Part shown: positions 34,677 to 43,578 of the stretch, in pieces
Position numbering within the stretch: the first letter of the stretch is position 1
How the letters are laid out: each line of letters starts with the position of its first letter
NCBI RefSeq assembly: GCF_040545805.1
Contig: NZ_JBEPMO010000002.1
Span: 62,001-126,000 of the forward strand
From: Moheibacter stercoris
GTDB lineage: Bacteria; Bacteroidota; Bacteroidia; Flavobacteriales; Weeksellaceae
Reading direction: 5' to 3'
Length of the DNA stretch: 64,000 nucleotides
Program-made: the position numbers and the translations under genes
Notes under the pieces: model-generated
Database searches by the model: none
What the model was told of the DNA's origin: nothing
The model's input: only the letters and a program-made list of their open reading frames with translations

Positions 34677-36164
34677 ATGAAAAAGTATTTAGGGTATGCA
34701 TTGGTTGGGCTTTTTAGTGCAACCTTTTCAATTGTCGGAATGAAATATATTTCCAATGAAGATTCAGGTAATATTGTAACAGCGGCTGGCGATCGTGAAA
34801 ATGGCGCATTTTCATTTGTTGATTATCGAGGAAATTATAGCTTAAATGCACCTGATTTTGTTTCTGCATCACATAAATCAGTAAATGCAGTGGTTAGTAT
34901 CAATAATTTCTCGAAACAAACGACCACAAGATCTCAGGATCCGTTTGAATTTTTCTTCGGATTTCCTCAACAAAGACAACGTGATCCAGATTTACCAACA
35001 GGTCAAGGATCTGGAGTTATTATTTCTCAAGATGGATATATCGTGACCAATAATCACGTGATCAAAGGTTCAGAGAAAATTGAAGTGATTTTAAACAATC
35101 AAAAATCCTATACAGCGGAATTGGTTGGGACTGACCCAAACACCGATATTGCGTTATTAAAAATTGAAGATTCTGGATTGCCTTTCATCAAATTTGTGGA
35201 TTCAGATGCCATTAACGTAGGTGATTGGGTATTGGCGGTAGGAAATCCATTTGGTTTGAACTCTACCGTTACCGCAGGAATTGTATCTGCAAAAGGAAGA
35301 AGTATTGATATTTTAAGAAGAAATGCTACAAGTCCGATTGAATCTTTCATTCAAACCGATGCTGCCATCAATCCTGGTAACAGTGGTGGAGCTTTGGTCA
35401 ATGCCAATGGAGATTTGGTGGGAATCAATACAGCGATTTCTTCTCAGACTGGTTCTTATGTTGGATATGGTTTTGCCGTTCCATCAAACTTGGTTAAAAA
35501 AGTAGTGGAAGACATCAAGAAATATGGATTGGTTCAACGCGGATATTTAGGAGTTGAAGTAACTGATTTGAATGATGAATACCTAGTAAAACAATACAAT
35601 CGTCAAAATGGAACCAATTTAAAATCTCAACAAGGTGTGTTGATCCAACGTCTAACAGACAAAGGTGGTGCACAAGCTGCTGGATTGGAAAAAGGTGATA
35701 TCATTATAGAAATTGAAGGTCAAAAAATCACAAGTTATAACCGATTGACTACTGCTGTAGGAAGTAAAAATCCTGGTGACAAAGTTACCGTTAAGGTTTT
35801 ACGTGATGGAAAAGAAAAAGAATATGTGGTGACTTTACGTGATACAAAAGGTAATACTACGAAGCGTTCCTTAGCAGATATGACGGTTTCTGAAAAATTA
35901 GGAGCAGATTTTGAGCCTCTTACAGATCGTCAAAAAGTAAGCTTTGGAATTGATCATGGAGTCATGGTGAAAAACTTAAACCAAGGAAGTAAATTGAATA
36001 GCATAGGAATAGACAATGACTATATCATCTTGAAAATTAACGACAAAGACGTTAGCAGTCAAGACGATATCGATAAGATCCTTAAGAATCATAAAGGCAA
36101 AGTATCTGTAAGTTACGTTGACCATTATGGTAGAATTTATACAAGAGGATTTACATTGGACTAA
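34677..36164 (+). CDS. HtrA/DegP-like periplasmic serine protease
   Basis: The protein degrades or refolds damaged envelope proteins. The 495 residues open with a signal or anchor (KYLGYALVGLFSATFSIVGM). The trypsin-like domain has the complete triad: His127 in TNNHVIKG, Asp157 in DPNTDIALLKI and Ser236 in INPGNSGGALVN. Two PDZ domains follow (about 290-385 and 410-495), the first with QRGYLGVEVTDLND and GGAQAAGLEKGDIIIEIEGQKI. A Phe-rich segment (DPFEFFFGFPQQRQRDP) forms the LA loop before the protease core. Its promoter is preceded by phased TTAAA repeats, which suggests control by an OmpR-family regulator, as CpxR controls degP in E. coli (analogy). Confidence 0.95.
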   Translation: MKKYLGYALVGLFSATFSIVGMKYISNEDSGNIVTAAGDRENGAFSFVDYRGNYSLNAPDFVSASHKSVNAVVSINNFSKQTTTRSQDPFEFFFGFPQQRQRDPDLPTGQGSGVIISQDGYIVTNNHVIKGSEKIEVILNNQKSYTAELVGTDPNTDIALLKIEDSGLPFIKFVDSDAINVGDWVLAVGNPFGLNSTVTAGIVSAKGRSIDILRRNATSPIESFIQTDAAINPGNSGGALVNANGDLVGINTAISSQTGSYVGYGFAVPSNLVKKVVEDIKKYGLVQRGYLGVEVTDLNDEYLVKQYNRQNGTNLKSQQGVLIQRLTDKGGAQAAGLEKGDIIIEIEGQKITSYNRLTTAVGSKNPGDKVTVKVLRDGKEKEYVVTLRDTKGNTTKRSLADMTVSEKLGADFEPLTDRQKVSFGIDHGVMVKNLNQGSKLNSIGIDNDYIILKINDKDVSSQDDIDKILKNHKGKVSVSYVDHYGRIYTRGFTLD

Positions 36165-36191
36165 ACCGTTATGTTTTCATAGTTTTAGGTT

Positions 36192-36221
36192 CGGCACATC
36201 TCACAAGGTTGTGCCGTTTTT
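36192..36221 (+). terminator. Intrinsic terminator of htrA
   Basis: CGGCACA and TGTGCCG pair around 11 bases and are followed by TTTTT. It overlaps the upstream region of the next gene's promoter. Confidence 0.75.
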
Positions 36222-36223
36222 CG

Positions 36224-36231
36224 TATCTTTG
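36224..36231 (+). promoter_or_regulatory. Bacteroidota -7 box directly before a start codon
   Basis: TATCTTTG matches TAnnTTTG and ends five bases before the ATG at 36237, so the mRNA would have one or two leader bases. Confidence 0.45.
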
Positions 36232-36236
36232 AACTC

Positions 36237-36749
36237 ATGAAAAAGATTCTAACCTTCCTTTTTTTGCTATCCATTGGATTTATAAATGCCCAGGAAAAAG
36301 GTGGCTTGATGAGCCATTTATTGATCAATGTCGGGTATTCCAATTTAAATGGGAATTATTTCAAACTGGGTCCAGAAGTTTATTTGGTTCAACCCAACGA
36401 CAACTTGATTGACCTTAGCGCAACCGCCAATATGGCCTATTTCAAAGATAAATTTGTGGTGGTTCCCGAACTAGGAATCGGATATCAATTCAATGCGCAA
36501 AAAGTAAAAAATAGAATCGACCCTTATCGTGAATACATGAACGGAACATTTTATTCGGCTCGTGTCAATGTTTCTCCTTGGAATGTTACGCCAGAAATTG
36601 GAATCGCTTTGATTGGAATTGTTGAAGCCAATGTTGGCTATTCTTTTCAATTTCGTGATCACAAATACACCTCTTTTGAGGGAATTAAATTTGGGTTAAC
36701 GATTCATATTCCAACCATATTTTTGGTAAGTGAGGCAGGTTTGTATTAA
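36237..36749 (+). CDS. Small outer-membrane beta-barrel-like protein
   Basis: The 170-residue protein has a signal peptide (MKKILTFLFLLSIGFINAQ). The mature part alternates short beta strands with Asn/Asp turns (NVGYSNLNGNYFKLGPEVYLV, VVPELGIGYQF, VTPEIGIALIGIVEANVGYSFQF) and would make a barrel of about eight strands. It ends EAGLY, an aromatic C-terminus as in outer-membrane proteins. I know no named family. The FAD oxidoreductase gene follows after 23 bases and is likely in the same transcript. Confidence 0.75.
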   Translation: MKKILTFLFLLSIGFINAQEKGGLMSHLLINVGYSNLNGNYFKLGPEVYLVQPNDNLIDLSATANMAYFKDKFVVVPELGIGYQFNAQKVKNRIDPYREYMNGTFYSARVNVSPWNVTPEIGIALIGIVEANVGYSFQFRDHKYTSFEGIKFGLTIHIPTIFLVSEAGLY

Positions 36750-36772
36750 ATTGTACAAACTAAAATCAACAC

Positions 36773-38266
36773 ATGAATTCAAGAAAAAAAATGACAAAAC
36801 GTGAATTCCTAAAACTTTTGGGAATGGGAAGTTTAGGCTTGGTTTTTTGGCAATGTTATGATTCCAAAAAAGAAGAACCCATTGATGAATCTCCAATGAA
36901 CGAAAATTCCAATTCAAGTTCTGAACAAGCTTCCACTCAACCAGCAATTTCATTTACTGAAAATGATGTGATTTTTCTTACTCGAAATGATGAAAATTAC
37001 AATCAATTGCGATTGGGATTTAACAAACGTTTTGACCGATTCCCTCAAGTAATTGCTGTTTGTTTCACTGAAATCGGGGTTCAAGCAGCCATCCAAAAAG
37101 CAAATCAAGAGAAGTTAAAAATAGCCGTAAAAAGTGGCGGACATAGTTTTGAATCTTTTTCTTGTGGTGAAAATTCTATGTTGATTAATCTTTCCAAGAT
37201 GAATAAAATCCAATGGAAAGACCAAGAAAATGTCATCCTTCAACCTGCTTGTTTGTTGCAAGAAATCTATGCCGATTTTCTTCCAAAAAAACGAATCATT
37301 CCCGCTGGTTCTTGTGGAACAGTAGCCGTTGCCGGATTGACTTTGGGAGGCGGTTATGGTTTTTTCAGCCGAAAATATGGACTGACATGCGATAATCTAA
37401 CCCGAATTAAAATGGTCAATGGCAAAGGAGAACTATTGGATTCCCAAGAAAATCCAGATTTGCTTTGGGCTTGCCGTGGTGGCGGAAATGGAAACTTTGG
37501 CGTCGTTACCGAAATGCATTATCAAACGCATCCTGCACCCAATTCCTTTAGTAGTTATCGCTTAAGGTTTCGAAATCTGACTGAAGATCGTTTTATGAAT
37601 TTGATTCGAAATTGGTTTGATTTCACCGAAAATTTACGCAATGAAGCTTTTTCAGCATTTGTTTTGAATGGAAAAACGTTGACGATTTTAATTACAAACT
37701 TCCAAAATCATAGCTCCGAATTTGAATCAAGTTTTGACACCTTAAAAAGTTTAGCGGATGATTATAGTCCAACTTACAACCAGAATTTGGCAACAGCCTT
37801 GAAACGATATTATGGACGTAAAGACCCTTTGTATTTCAAAAATGCATCCTCTGGATTGTATCATGGGATTCAAGACATCGAATCAATTTTACCTGAAGTT
37901 TTCCAAAAAGTCACGTCCAAATCGGGTATGATTTATCAAATTAACACATTGGGAGGAGCCATTCAAAATTCAGAATTTGAAGGGAATTCTTCCTATCCGC
38001 ATCGTAAATATTCCTATTTAAGTGAATTGCAATCTTATTGGGAAAAGCCTTCTCAAGAATCTGGATTTTTGGAGAAATTCGAAGAAATCCAACAGGTTTT
38101 TCATCGACATGGAATTCAAGCTCAATACAGAAATTATCCAGACATCAATTTCCCAAATTGGCAAACGGCTTATTATGGTCAAAATTATTCGCGCTTACAA
38201 AAGTTAAAATCAGAATGGGATCCAGAGGATTTATTCTCGTTTGAACAGAGTGTTAGAAAAGGATAA
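36773..38266 (+). CDS. FAD-dependent oxidoreductase, berberine-bridge type, exported
   Basis: The 497-residue protein has an N-terminal signal with TKREFLKLLGMGSLGLVFWQC: the Cys fits a lipobox and the KREFLK piece resembles a Tat signal, although only one Arg is present. The FAD_binding_4 (PCMH) domain follows (about 85-260) with KIAVKSGGHSFESFSCGENSM, where the His may carry a covalent flavin, and AGSCGTVAVAGLTLGGGYGFFSRKYGLTCDNL. The substrate domain ends in the berberine-bridge-enzyme motif YYGQNYSRLQKLKSEWDPEDLFSF. Relatives oxidise sugars, alkaloids or phenols with O2. An exported, lipid-anchored or Tat-borne member in Flavobacteriia is not common; the substrate is unknown. Confidence 0.85.
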   Translation: MNSRKKMTKREFLKLLGMGSLGLVFWQCYDSKKEEPIDESPMNENSNSSSEQASTQPAISFTENDVIFLTRNDENYNQLRLGFNKRFDRFPQVIAVCFTEIGVQAAIQKANQEKLKIAVKSGGHSFESFSCGENSMLINLSKMNKIQWKDQENVILQPACLLQEIYADFLPKKRIIPAGSCGTVAVAGLTLGGGYGFFSRKYGLTCDNLTRIKMVNGKGELLDSQENPDLLWACRGGGNGNFGVVTEMHYQTHPAPNSFSSYRLRFRNLTEDRFMNLIRNWFDFTENLRNEAFSAFVLNGKTLTILITNFQNHSSEFESSFDTLKSLADDYSPTYNQNLATALKRYYGRKDPLYFKNASSGLYHGIQDIESILPEVFQKVTSKSGMIYQINTLGGAIQNSEFEGNSSYPHRKYSYLSELQSYWEKPSQESGFLEKFEEIQQVFHRHGIQAQYRNYPDINFPNWQTAYYGQNYSRLQKLKSEWDPEDLFSFEQSVRKG

Positions 38267-38322
38267 TCATTCAACTGAACATCAAATTTCCCACTTCAAA
38301 TTTTATAGCTTAATTTAGCCAT

Positions 38323-38991
38323 ATGATTTCGGCAAAAAATATTTTCAAAGATTTTAAAGGATTACAGGTTTTAAAAGGAGTTTCGCTTGACGTAAGTGAA
38401 GGGGAAATTGTGTCCATCGTTGGCGCTTCGGGTGCAGGAAAAACAACGCTTTTACAGATTTTAGGAAGTTTGGAAAAACCATCTGAGCCTGAAAAACACT
38501 ACACCCAAATCCGAGTAAAGAAACAAGAATTGACCAATCTTTCCGATGCTGATTTGTCGAAATTCAGAAACGAAAACATTGGATTTATTTTTCAGTTTCA
38601 TCAGCTTCTACCTGAATTTACAGCTTTTGAAAATGTTTGCATTCCAGGTTATATTGGAAACAACAAGAAATCTCAAGTTCATGAGAAAGCCAAAGAATTA
38701 CTAGAATTTCTTGGCCTTGGACATCGCATGGAACATAAACCTTCGCAACTTTCGGGAGGTGAACAACAACGTGTTTCGGTTGCCAGAGCTTTGATCAACC
38801 AACCGAGCATTCTTTTTGCTGACGAACCTTCTGGGAATTTGGATTCAAAAAATGCGGAAGAATTGCATCAATTATTTTTCCGTTTGAGAGATGAATTTGG
38901 GCAAACTTTCGTGATTGTAACGCATAACGAAGAATTGGCCAACATGGCCGATCGTAAATTGGTCATGACAGACGGACGATTTGAAATTTAA
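38323..38991 (+). CDS. lolD: LolD-like ABC transporter ATPase
   Basis: The 222-residue ATPase has Walker A GASGAGKTTLL, Q-loop FIFQFHQLLPEF, the signature LSGGEQQRVSVARALI, Walker B ILFADEPSGNLD and the H-loop VTHNEELA. FHQLLPEFTAFENVC is the feature that points to the LolD/MacB/FtsE group, and the absence of a permease fusion together with size favours LolD, which drives release of lipoproteins from the inner membrane. The permease genes are not in the window. A near-consensus -7 element (TAATTTAG) lies just before the start. Confidence 0.85.
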   Translation: MISAKNIFKDFKGLQVLKGVSLDVSEGEIVSIVGASGAGKTTLLQILGSLEKPSEPEKHYTQIRVKKQELTNLSDADLSKFRNENIGFIFQFHQLLPEFTAFENVCIPGYIGNNKKSQVHEKAKELLEFLGLGHRMEHKPSQLSGGEQQRVSVARALINQPSILFADEPSGNLDSKNAEELHQLFFRLRDEFGQTFVIVTHNEELANMADRKLVMTDGRFEI

Positions 38992-38994
38992 TCT

Positions 38995-40683
38995 ATGTTG
39001 CTGCTTCTTCTTTCCTGGATTTATTTGCTATTCATAAGTCTTGGATGGGGAATCTTTGTACAGAAATTTCTACCTCAAAAACCCAATATATTCTACACCC
39101 TTTTATTGGGACTTTTCGGAAATCTTATTTTCCTTCATTTTTATGCGATCTTTTTTCCGATCAACGCAATTTATTATGGAATCAGCTCTGGAATTGCTCT
39201 TTTGGGAATTTTTTCGAATAGAAATTATCTAAAAGAAAAACTCAAAACTTATTTGGAAGATTGGAAGAATTGGAAAAAATCCATTCAGATTTTGAGCATT
39301 TTACTAACGGTTTTAATTCTGATTCAATCTGCTACCAAACCTTACCTCATCGACAACGAAACCTACTATGTTCAGACCATCAAATGGCTAAACGAATATG
39401 GACTAGTCAAAGGATTGGCCAACTTGCATATCTTTTTAGGGCAACAATCGGGATGGCATATTTTGCAAGCGGGTTTCAATTTTGGATTTATTTCTGATTC
39501 TTTGAACGGAATCAATGGTTTCCTTTTGGTCGTTTGCACCTTCTTTTCATTGCACCATCTCAACCGATTTTTCACAAGCAAAATCACAATGGATTTGTTT
39601 TTGGGATTGATTCCCATTCTCAATCTTCTGTTTTTTCAATTCATCAACATTCCTTCACCTGACTTTCCTATTTTCATTTTATCACCAATCATTTTCTATC
39701 TTTTTTACAAGAATTCTGTGGATTATCAAGGAGAGTTCCGTCTCTTATTGATTCTTTCAGTCTTTTTAATTTTGGCGAAAATATCGGTTACTCCATTGCT
39801 CATTTTACCATTAGTTTTATTGATTAAACATCGTTTGTGGAAGAATGAACTTAGTTTCTTTTTAAGTATCGGATTAATTAGTTTAATCGCATTTTGCCTA
39901 AAAAACTATATCATTTCGGGTTATTTATTCTATCCGACTGAATTATTAGGAAATCTCGTTTCAGTAGATTGGCAACTACCATTGGAGGTGCAACAAGCCT
40001 TTAAACCAAACAAAATTGCAAGCTTGATTCATCTTTCACACGAAGAAACGGCCCAACTCAATACTTGGCAATATTTAAAAGAATGGCTGGTTGAACCAGG
40101 ATTACGTGCGATTTTCAATAAGTTAATTATAGTTTTATTACTGATTTTCCCCTTTTATATTTACAAGAACAAAACCTTGTTCTGGTTGTATATCTATGCC
40201 TTGATTCAATTCTTTTTGTTGTTTTTCATTTCTCCTCAATACCGATTTTTCTTTCCGTTGATCATCGGGATGAGCTTGTATATGTTCGCGAAATTGTTTT
40301 TGAATCGACCAAAATATGTCATCGGATTTGTTTTTTTCTTTGCGCTATTACCAATTCTGACTTTGTTTGTTCCCTTGAATATTGAAAAGATTAAAAATCA
40401 AAAAAATTCCGCTGATCAAACCTTTGCTTTTCAATTGGAGAATTTGATCATACCGCCAAAAAATTCTGGAAAAGATTTTGAATTCGAATTAAAACAAGAA
40501 GGAAATTTGCAGTATCATTCGCCCAAAACAACTGAGGAATTTTATTGGTTTACAGGTGATGGTGAATTGCCAACAGCAGATCAAAAAATGATTGAAAGTT
40601 TCAAAAAATATTTCCAAATTAGGCCACAAATGCGAACAAATGATGTAAAAGACGGATTTTACGCTGAAAAATTAGACGAATGA
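38995..40683 (+). CDS. Polytopic membrane protein, GT-C-like, unknown
   Basis: The 562-residue protein has about twelve predicted membrane helices over residues 1-460 and a soluble C-terminal tail of about 100 residues (PPKNSGKDFEFELKQEGN and onward). It resembles a family of uncharacterised Bacteroidota and Leptospira membrane proteins (LIC_10190-like), and the helix order recalls GT-C glycosyltransferases; an acidic pair is seen in YLIDNETYYVQTIKWL early in the protein. No function is known. It starts 3 bases after the lolD stop and overlaps the next gene by four bases, so the three genes form one operon. Confidence 0.7.
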   Translation: MLLLLLSWIYLLFISLGWGIFVQKFLPQKPNIFYTLLLGLFGNLIFLHFYAIFFPINAIYYGISSGIALLGIFSNRNYLKEKLKTYLEDWKNWKKSIQILSILLTVLILIQSATKPYLIDNETYYVQTIKWLNEYGLVKGLANLHIFLGQQSGWHILQAGFNFGFISDSLNGINGFLLVVCTFFSLHHLNRFFTSKITMDLFLGLIPILNLLFFQFINIPSPDFPIFILSPIIFYLFYKNSVDYQGEFRLLLILSVFLILAKISVTPLLILPLVLLIKHRLWKNELSFFLSIGLISLIAFCLKNYIISGYLFYPTELLGNLVSVDWQLPLEVQQAFKPNKIASLIHLSHEETAQLNTWQYLKEWLVEPGLRAIFNKLIIVLLLIFPFYIYKNKTLFWLYIYALIQFFLLFFISPQYRFFFPLIIGMSLYMFAKLFLNRPKYVIGFVFFFALLPILTLFVPLNIEKIKNQKNSADQTFAFQLENLIIPPKNSGKDFEFELKQEGNLQYHSPKTTEEFYWFTGDGELPTADQKMIESFKKYFQIRPQMRTNDVKDGFYAEKLDE

Positions 40684-41450
40684 ATTTTGACGAACTGAAA
40701 GAATTTTTAGACGAAAAAGCACAACTATACAACAACCTCGACTTCATCGAGTCCGACCCGATTCAAATTCCGCATCGGTTTTCACAAAAAGAAGATATTG
40801 AAATTGCGGGATTTTTAGCAGCGACTATGGCGTGGGGAAATCGCAAAATGATTATCAACAAAACTTCTGAATTGATGGATCGAATGGGAAATTCGCCTTA
40901 TGATTTTGTGATGAATTATTCGGAAAATGAATTCGAAAAGATTGAAAGTTTCAAACACCGAACTTTGAATTCTGTTGATATGGATTTTTACATCCGCTCA
41001 CTTCGCAACATTTACCAAAATCACGGTGGTTTGGAAACGGTTTTTAGTTTTTTGGAAACCGATGAAGATTCGCTAAATGCCATCGAAAATTTCCGAAGCA
41101 TATTTTTAGAAATTCCCCACGAAACCCGTTCCCAAAAACATTTGTCCAGTCCTGCGAAAGGTTCCGCTGCGAAACGAATCAATATGTTTTTGCGTTGGAT
41201 GGTGAGAAAGGACAATCAAGGAGTCGATTTTGGAATTTGGAATTCCATTTCACCTTCGCAATTGGTTTGTCCGCTCGATGTTCATTCTGGAAATGTGGCG
41301 CGTCATTTGGGCATTTTAACTCGAAAGCAATCGGACTGGAAAGCCGCGATGGAATTGCATCATAAATTGAAAGAATTTGACCCAAATGATCCTACAAAAT
41401 ACGATTATGCGCTCTTTGGTTTGGGTGTTTTTGAGAAGTTCACCAAATAA
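40680..41450 (+). CDS. TIGR02757/DUF2400 family protein
   Basis: The 256-residue protein matches the DUF2400 family of Bacteroidota by the segments NLDFIESDPIQIPHRFSQKEDIEIAGFLAATMAWGNRKMI, SSPAKGSAAKRINMFLRWMVRKD and PLDVHSGNVARHLGIL followed by FDPNDPTKYDYALFGLGV. The order of segments and the RINMFLRWMVR helix recall helix-hairpin-helix DNA glycosylases, but that is only my impression; no function has been shown to my knowledge. It overlaps the upstream membrane protein by four bases (ATGA) and ends before a terminator. Confidence 0.88.
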   Translation: MNFDELKEFLDEKAQLYNNLDFIESDPIQIPHRFSQKEDIEIAGFLAATMAWGNRKMIINKTSELMDRMGNSPYDFVMNYSENEFEKIESFKHRTLNSVDMDFYIRSLRNIYQNHGGLETVFSFLETDEDSLNAIENFRSIFLEIPHETRSQKHLSSPAKGSAAKRINMFLRWMVRKDNQGVDFGIWNSISPSQLVCPLDVHSGNVARHLGILTRKQSDWKAAMELHHKLKEFDPNDPTKYDYALFGLGVFEKFTK

Positions 41451-41476
41451 AAAAGCTCCCTTTTCAGAGAGCTTTT
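41451..41476. terminator. Bidirectional intrinsic terminator
   Basis: AAAAGCTC and GAGCTTTT pair over ten bases. It serves the DUF2400 operon and, in reverse, the sulfur operon. Confidence 0.7.
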
Positions 41477-41499
41477 GCTTTTTCCTCAATAGGAATGGA

Positions 41500-42975
41500 T
41501 TATTTTTCTTCGACTAATTCACTTTCGGTTTTTACCCATTCATTAATTCCTCCCGAATAAATACTTATATTGTCAAAACCATTCTTTTGCAAAATTGAAT
41601 GTGCAATTGCCGCACGAGCACCACTTTGACAATGTACAATCACTGGTTTGTCTTTCTTGATTTTATCAAGATTGGTTTCAAGGCTCGTTAAAACGATATT
41701 TTCCACACCTTTAATGTGTCCAGCCTTGTATTCGCTTTCGGTTCGAACATCTATAATTTGTACATCTTTTTTAACCAAATAATTTTTCAATTCATCAATG
41801 GAAACAAAATTTGATTTCTTTAAGGGTAGATTCATTTGATCCAAATCTGTCACAAAACCATAGATGTTATCCATACCAATTCGCATCAGTTTTCGGGTCA
41901 AATCTTCCATTTGGTTTTCTGCCGATATCAATACGATTTGCTCTTGATAATCTACCAAGGAACCCAACCAAGTAGAAATAGATTTCCCATTTTCAATATG
42001 AAGACTTCCGGGAATGTATCCTTTGGCAACTTCCGCTCTATTTCGCGTATCAATTATCATTAAATTGTTTTCAATTGCGTTTTGAAATTCCTGTTGATTG
42101 AGTTTTGGATGAATTGGTACCTGAATCAATAACGGACGTTCCACTTTATTAAGATGTTTCATTACCGCAAAATACTTGGGTGGAGCGGGTTGTCCATCCA
42201 AAATAAATTTTACAAATCCTTCTTCATCATTTCTAAATTGAAAAGCTGGATTAAGTAATTTCTCATTTTTTAAGGTAGAATACGGAATATTGCTTAAACT
42301 TTTTCCACAAAACGAGCCGGCTCCGTGTCCAGCCCAAATTTCAATATCATCGGGCAATTGGGAAAATTTCTGAATGGATGCGTAAAGCTGTTTCGCACCT
42401 ACCTCTTGGGAACCTATTTGTCCAGCTGCTTTTTCCAATAAATCGGGACGACCTACATCTCCAACAAAAATAAAATCTCCCGTTATAGCTTTTGTAGGTG
42501 TCTTTGAATCTTTTGTATCTCGAACCAAAAACGTAATGCTTTCAGGAGTGTGTCCCGGTGTGTGCATAACAGTCAATTCCACTTGCCCAATTTTTATCAC
42601 ACTCCCATCTTTTAAACCTGTGTGAGGAAACTGATACCGCCAATCAGCTCCGCCTTCATCTGATAGCAATAATTCGGCATTGGTAACTGCTTTTAATTCG
42701 CGCGAGCCACTTAAAAAATCAGCGTGAATATGCGTTTCCGAAATCTTGGTAATGTTCAGATTATTTGTTTTAGCAATTTCTAAATACATGTCAATATCTC
42801 TTTGTGGATCGATGACAATCGCTTCTTTGGTTTTCAAATCTCCTATGACAAAACTTGCTTGAGCTAAGGTTTCATCATATACACGCTCAAAAAAATAGCT
42901 TTGTGCTTGTAAATTTGATTGGAGTAATAAAAGTGGTAAGGTAATTACCCAATATATTTTTGATAGATGTTTCAT
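41500..42975 (-). CDS. Exported MBL-fold persulfide dioxygenase-like protein with rhodanese domains
   Basis: The 491-residue protein has a Sec signal peptide (cleavage near LQAQ, residue 25), which its paralogue at 47523 lacks. The metallo-beta-lactamase domain has THIHADFLSG (His82, His84, Asp86), HTPGHTPES and GDFIFVGDVGRPD, the mononuclear iron site of the ETHE1/persulfide dioxygenase group, with Phe instead of His after the Asp. Two rhodanese domains follow; the first has no Cys at the catalytic loop (VLISAENQME), the second has the active loop HCQSGARAAIA. The expected reaction is oxidation of glutathione or other persulfide to sulfite, here in the periplasm (inference). It is the last gene of a five-gene minus-strand operon. 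Confidence 0.9.
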   Translation of the reverse strand: MKHLSKIYWVITLPLLLLQSNLQAQSYFFERVYDETLAQASFVIGDLKTKEAIVIDPQRDIDMYLEIAKTNNLNITKISETHIHADFLSGSRELKAVTNAELLLSDEGGADWRYQFPHTGLKDGSVIKIGQVELTVMHTPGHTPESITFLVRDTKDSKTPTKAITGDFIFVGDVGRPDLLEKAAGQIGSQEVGAKQLYASIQKFSQLPDDIEIWAGHGAGSFCGKSLSNIPYSTLKNEKLLNPAFQFRNDEEGFVKFILDGQPAPPKYFAVMKHLNKVERPLLIQVPIHPKLNQQEFQNAIENNLMIIDTRNRAEVAKGYIPGSLHIENGKSISTWLGSLVDYQEQIVLISAENQMEDLTRKLMRIGMDNIYGFVTDLDQMNLPLKKSNFVSIDELKNYLVKKDVQIIDVRTESEYKAGHIKGVENIVLTSLETNLDKIKKDKPVIVHCQSGARAAIAHSILQKNGFDNISIYSGGINEWVKTESELVEEK

Positions 42976-42988
42976 ATAATTTTTAGCT

Positions 42989-43576
42989 TTATTTAGTCTT
43001 CAATTCTTCGAAAAAATCCAGGATATTTTGCCCCGAATAATCCGCCATTCCCATTGTGGTATGTGCTATATTTCCGTCTTTGTCAAATATCACTGTCGTA
43101 GGCAATGAACCTTGGAAAATCTCTTCTGGAATTGCAGTATTTGGATAAACCACTGGCAAATCCATATTTTTACGTTCCATAAATTTCATCGCTTTTTCTT
43201 TAGCTCCTTGAACTTCCACCGTCAAAACCACGATTTCTTCATCATCGCGCACTTTGTCATACATCTTTTGAATCGAAGGCATTTCGGCGATACAAGGCGG
43301 ACACCAAGTTGCCCAAAAGTTGATGAACACCACTTTTCCTTTTAAATCACTCAGTTCCACCGAATTTCCATCGGCATCCAACATCTCAAAATAAAGAGAA
43401 GAAGAGACTTCTTTCGGCGCGATCGCTTCTTCTAATTTGGGTTGATAAAAGCCCAATTTCATCAAACCTTGACTTAACAAAGCTTTGGCATCTGTTGAAA
43501 ACACCAAAACCAGAATGAGCGCAAAAAAGAGCAGATTCGACTTATTTTTATATAAGAATTTCATGATTTGTTTCAT
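42989..43576 (-). CDS. TlpA-like thioredoxin, membrane-anchored
   Basis: The 195-residue protein has an N-terminal membrane segment (about residues 14-30) and a periplasmic thioredoxin domain of the TlpA/ResA type. The redox motif is FWATWCPPCIAEMPSI with Cys92 and Cys95. The segment LPTTVIFDKDGNIAHTTMGMADYSG has the cis-Pro region. Such proteins reduce disulfides or supply electrons in the periplasm. Its place between the DoxDA-like gene (2-base gap) and the exported persulfide dioxygenase suggests that it handles thiol or sulfane-sulfur intermediates there. Confidence 0.9.
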   Translation of the reverse strand: MKQIMKFLYKNKSNLLFFALILVLVFSTDAKALLSQGLMKLGFYQPKLEEAIAPKEVSSSLYFEMLDADGNSVELSDLKGKVVFINFWATWCPPCIAEMPSIQKMYDKVRDDEEIVVLTVEVQGAKEKAMKFMERKNMDLPVVYPNTAIPEEIFQGSLPTTVIFDKDGNIAHTTMGMADYSGQNILDFFEELKTK

Positions 43577-43578
43577 TT

